Source of the DNA: Phoronis australis
Taxonomy: Eukaryota > Phoronida > Phoronidae
Assembly: GCA_002633005.1 (NCBI GenBank)
Contig: NMRA01000216.1
Coordinates: forward strand, 406,441-470,440
Length of the DNA: 64,000 nt
Reading direction: 5' to 3'
Shown here: in pieces, positions 60,424 through 64,000 of the stretch
Layout: the number at the start of each line of letters is the position of its first letter
Position numbering within the stretch: the stretch's first letter is position 1
Program-made: the position numbers and the translations under genes
Notes under the pieces: generated by a model
Seen by the model: only the letters and a program-made list of their open reading frames with translations
What the model was told of the DNA's origin: nothing
The model's database searches: none

Positions 60424-61620
60424 GACTTATAGAACAGGGGCAATGTCAAGAATTTTCAGAGTCGAGTCTTCTCAACTGCGTCAAGCAAGCAACAGGTTGG
60501 CTGATGTAAGAAAATCTTCCTAGATAAACTTAATGTTATTAGTGAAAAGCAAATTCGTCACTGATTAACTGCATCTGGCCAGGATCACAGCTGTTAGACT
60601 CAATTGAAAACCTCCCAGCAGTCAAGTTCAAGTGTTTTTGTTGATATTTCAATAACACCTTGATATATTCCCACTGAAGTGTAAATACACTCTACCGCTC
60701 CACAGTTCTGATGAGTGACCACATTATGAAATTTTGTTTGCAAGCAACAGCACTGGAATAATTAGAAAATCTCCTGTAGACAAATAATCGCATGATCACA
60801 CAAGCTTGAGATATTGAAATCAGTCTCTTAATCCAAACACCTTCTGTTGCTCCATCCTCAAAACCATGCCATGTCCTGGAGAATATTAATCCACTCTTTG
60901 AATCCAATTAGGAAAAAGCTAGCTCCAACTGTCACTGACACAATTCAAGTGAAGTTGAAAGTCCCAAAATGAAACTTCTGTTGGACATACATGTGCATAC
61001 CAAAGATCCTCCAGTGATAAGCTGAACACTCACTGGATGAATGATCAACAGCTTGATACAGGTAAACTGAAGCACACCTGCAGGCAGGTATAAATAGTAT
61101 GCGTCATCACACCAGCATATGGTGGATCAACTGTCAGACACCAGAAGCACAATACAATACAGTATAATAGACATCAAGTCAATGATCACTTCCTTCATAC
61201 ACACAGTGTCAGCAACATCGCAGCTACGATCATCCCCAACTTATTTCTTATTTCGTACAAAAATAATAATCAAAAGTCATTTTTCCACTTATCAAAGGTT
61301 GATTACTTAGCTGCAATTAACGTAAACGTTTCCTAATGCTGTTTTCCGATATCAACGCAGTACAACGCAAGCAAGAGACTGAAATGTTATCCTGTTTAGT
61401 GTGGAAAGACTTAGTAAAATAGGTGTTCACTAGGTGAACATGTTGTTTGCTTGCTAAATAGGTAAAAAACAGCAGTAACATGTTTTTCGTTGAATACAAA
61501 AGTGATTTCAAGGTAAATCTATTGGGCAGAGCAACAATGCAGGGGTGCTGGATAGCTTATATTGAAATGTTCTACATTTAATATCGCTGTATGTCTTTAC
61601 AAATTTCACTACATGGTACA

Positions 61621-61776
61621 CAAGGGCGGATCCAGGATTTTTAGTTAGGGGGGGCAGGGCAGAGTATTAGCCAGGATTTTGCATGTCAGACATTTGCACC
61701 CCCGAACTGCCAAATGGAATTTGAGAGAGTTTTAGGGGGCCACGGCCCCCTTGGCTACCTTCTAAATCCGCCACTG
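61621..61776 (-). mobile_element. Family-1 GC-rich MITE, inverted complete copy
   Basis: CAAGGGCGGATCCAGGATTT at the left and TCTAAATCCGCCACTG at the right; flanks GTACA and GTTCA are a target duplication with one mismatch. Directly followed by a TAAAATCTCACC-family MITE. Confidence 0.8.
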
Positions 61777-61778
61777 GT

Positions 61779-62010
61779 TCAATCTCAAATTTTGGACGAA
61801 AAATTGCAAAATATACTTTTCTTTCATTATTAAGGGCTTTCAATATTTTTACTCAGTGCCCACAATTGCTGTCCACCCCTACTACCCCTCCCCCCACCCC
61901 AAAACCCTGAAAAATTGTCAGGTGATAGCTGTGGTATAGAACTTAAAATGATAAAGCATTTATTTGGTGCCACTTACCTTTAATGAAAAATTGAAAAATA
62001 AAATTTCAGA
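61779..62010 (+). mobile_element. MITE of the TAAAATCTCACC family, right end missing
   Basis: TTCAATCTCAAATTTTGGACG, then the family body AAGGGCTTTCAATATT, GTGATAGCTGTGGTATAGA and AAGCATTTATTTGGTGCCAC; it ends at AAAATTTCAGATG without the right terminus. Confidence 0.6.
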
Positions 62011-62867
62011 TGTATGTCACATAGGTTATTAGCCAGCCTACTGTATTCATGTTATCAAAAATGTTGCCATGCGTAACAAAACAGCTGTATGATTACTGCC
62101 TTTTTATTAAAATATCCATTAAATGTCTAGACTGTAACACCGGAGATCCTCTCCATAACTGCATCCACAACTCTTTGTGTTGTGTTCAATACAGGCAAAC
62201 AGATTAAACAGAGGCAAGGAAATAGTAATAAGCAGGCATTTAGAGCCTTCCAATAACAAAATTATTAACCTTCCACATCTGATTTTACAAAATTAATGTG
62301 TTGACTCTTATAAAAGTTTGATCGTTGCCATAATGTCAATACAGTTACAACTGCATATTACATGAAATAATAGCATAATGCCCACGCTTCAGCACGTCTG
62401 AGGCTTAAGCTAATAGTTGTTTTCAAGCATATCATTTTTATGGAAGTTAGGGCTTAAAGGCATACTTGAAGAGCCTGAGAAAGCAAGGCCGGCCTTTACT
62501 CTGATTTCCGAACCGTAATATCTCATCATTTTCAAGGATTTCAAATATCGTCAAGTATGCCCACGCTTTTAGTGAAAAAACTGCCAGTGCACAGTACATT
62601 GCACAGTGCAGTGTACAGTACTTGAAAAAGGAAAAGCATTCATCTGGTGCTATAGACAGTGATCGCCGTCTCTAGCTGGCCCGGTAGAGACAGTGGAGCT
62701 CCTATAGGAGCTTGATACGCCAGAAGCTTTTCGGCGAATTATGCCTCACACTGACTAAAACATCAAAGTCAAGTTGTTATAAATACCTTTTGCGCATAGA
62801 GGGACATCTTAGGAGGCCGTCAATGTATTCAATTCCTTCCAACTCAAAGAAATATTCCCGTTAATAA

Positions 62868-63030
62868 AATTTTTCTTCAAGCAGTCCCTCGTTCAGTTCC
62901 CAAAATCGTTGCCATTTTTACACTGTGTACGCCAGGGGATATGATGTCATACCACCTGCCGCATTCATTGTTAAAAATGGCCAGTTACCGATTTTAGGAA
63001 CTGAACGAAGGACTGCTCGAAGAAAAAGCT
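62868..63030. mobile_element. Long-arm hairpin element next to array B
   Basis: Arms of about 50-60 nt: TTTTTCTTCAAGCAGTCCCTCGTTCAGTTCC...AAAATCGTTGCCATTTTTA at the left pairs with GCTTTTTCTTCGAGCAGTCCTTCGTTCAGTTCC...AAAATCGGTAACTGGCCATTTTTAA read from the right; the spacer is about 50 nt. A MITE or fold-back element. Confidence 0.7.
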
Positions 63031-63061
63031 TAACAACTGAAGTATTTCTTAGACTTGAAAG

Positions 63062-64000
63062 GAATACAAGAGCAAAGCAGAGCGTTGAAATGCGCCCACA
63101 ATTGCACCGTATACGGTATACTTCTAGGGTTGTTTATTGGTACCATAAAGTGGCCAGTAGAGGGCATATATGTAGTATGTTGTACTTTGCAAAATGGAAA
63201 GGCATGGTCAATGGCTCCTCAATAGGCTACGGGCAAAATGTGAGTGATCTTCATAATACAAGCACATCCTATACATCAGTTGCTTAAAGCACAACAAAAA
63301 CATAGAATTAAAAACAAATTTACCACCATAAATTTAGTAAAGATCCTGCAAACGGTTTGGGAGATACAGCCATGGGCAGAAAAAAAAACTGCCACTAGGA
63401 GGCGCCACAGTAATCAAAGTCATGGGAAATTCAGCGTCAACCGTCCTCTTCATAGTAAGAACATACATGCCCAATTTTCACAATCATACTTAGAGCAGTT
63501 TGGTTGATAGAGGGGTGGACGCAAAAAAACAGACTCAAAAACAGTAAAAATGGCTACTGCGTGTCGCAAACTAGGTCGAATCCATCCGAAAACGGGAGGA
63601 TAGCATCATCGCACTAATAGGTGCCTACATACCAAATTTCATGAAAATCCGTTAAGGACTTTTGAAGATACAAAGGTAAGCATAAAAATTAAATTGCCAC
63701 TAGGGGGCACACCGGTAGTCGGATCCGTCCAAAAGTCGTCATCTTCTGTTGTTAACATCATATAAATATACTTACACAATTTCGTAAAGATCCTGCGTAC
63801 GGTTTAGGAGATACAGCCATAGGCGCAAAAAAACAAAACTGCCACTAGGAGGCGCCACAGTCATCGAAATCGTCGGAAAATCATCGTCAACCATCCTCTA
63901 CATAGTTATCATATACATGCAAATTTTCACAATCATCCTTTGAGCGGTTTGGTTGATAGAGGGGTGGACGCACAAAAACAGACTCGAAAACACTAAAAAT
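63062..64000 (+). repeat. Second copy of the three-monomer CTCF-like array (cut by window end)
   Basis: Starts with the same leader as the first copy (AGAGCAAAGC.GAGCGTTGAAATGCGCCCA) and carries motifs at 63154 (CCAGTAGAGGGCAT, type a), 63392 (g), 63554 (a, decayed), 63697 (CCACTAGGGGGCAC, b) and 63842 (CCACTAGGAGGCGC, g), spaced 143-162 bp after the first gap. The next type-a monomer begins at the window edge. Confidence 0.85.

Larger units (their letters stand above)
60424..64000. other. Region upstream of the most distal first exon
   Basis: Contains a complete family-1 MITE (61621-61776), a partial MITE (61779-62010), a long-arm hairpin element (62868-63030) and the start of the second CTCF-like array (63062 onward). 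No gene seen. Confidence 0.6.

Noticed and set aside
62925-63287. 120-codon plus-strand open frame
   Set aside because: Runs through the fold-back element and into the array leader; composition is repeat-derived.

Overview
The window is AT-rich, gene-sparse animal DNA: intron after intron with GT-AG junctions, many short inverted-repeat transposons, a tRNA-derived SINE head, minisatellites and two isolated N positions (17855 and 22081) typical of a draft assembly. The repeats and the style of the protein suggest a marine invertebrate bilaterian (hemichordate, echinoderm, lancelet or similar); I cannot fix the species. Nearly all long open frames in the window are chance or repeat-derived.

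One large gene runs on the minus strand across most or all of the window: the 5' half of a RAP1GAP-like gene (Rap-specific GTPase-activating protein). Small exons with clean splice sites and matching phases run 26892-27046, 14702-14740, 9721-9761, 5259-5342 and 1-179. The 5259-5342 exon encodes an intact GoLoco motif. The 1-179 exon encodes the conserved Gly-Pro-Tyr-Pro...Gly-Gly-Tyr-Trp-Ile segment just before the Rap-GAP catalytic domain, which lies beyond the left edge.

Upstream there is a series of separate candidate first coding exons at about 29.1-29.4, 43.5-43.6, 51.7 and 60.4 kb. Each has an in-frame stop just upstream of its ATG and each ends in splice phase 2, so all can feed the same acceptor at 27046. 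A 33-nt phase 2-2 microexon lies at 49.7 kb. A further phase-1 start at 22.2 kb sits below an E-box/GC-box promoter-like block. The picture is one GAP core with several interchangeable N-termini from several promoters.

Inside the introns: (1) two copies of a repeat element (about 6.93-8.74 kb and 63.06 kb to the right edge) built from three related monomers of about 148 bp, each carrying a CTCF-like CCACTAGGNGGC motif; (2) a decayed plus-strand THAP zinc-finger pseudogene at 21.4 kb; (3) a plus-strand signal-peptide-like exon at 27.2 kb, possibly a nested gene; (4) several MITE families, a mariner-type MITE, a recent 221-bp tandem duplication, a 16-bp minisatellite and other repeats. No rRNA, intact tRNA, CRISPR or bacterial features were seen.
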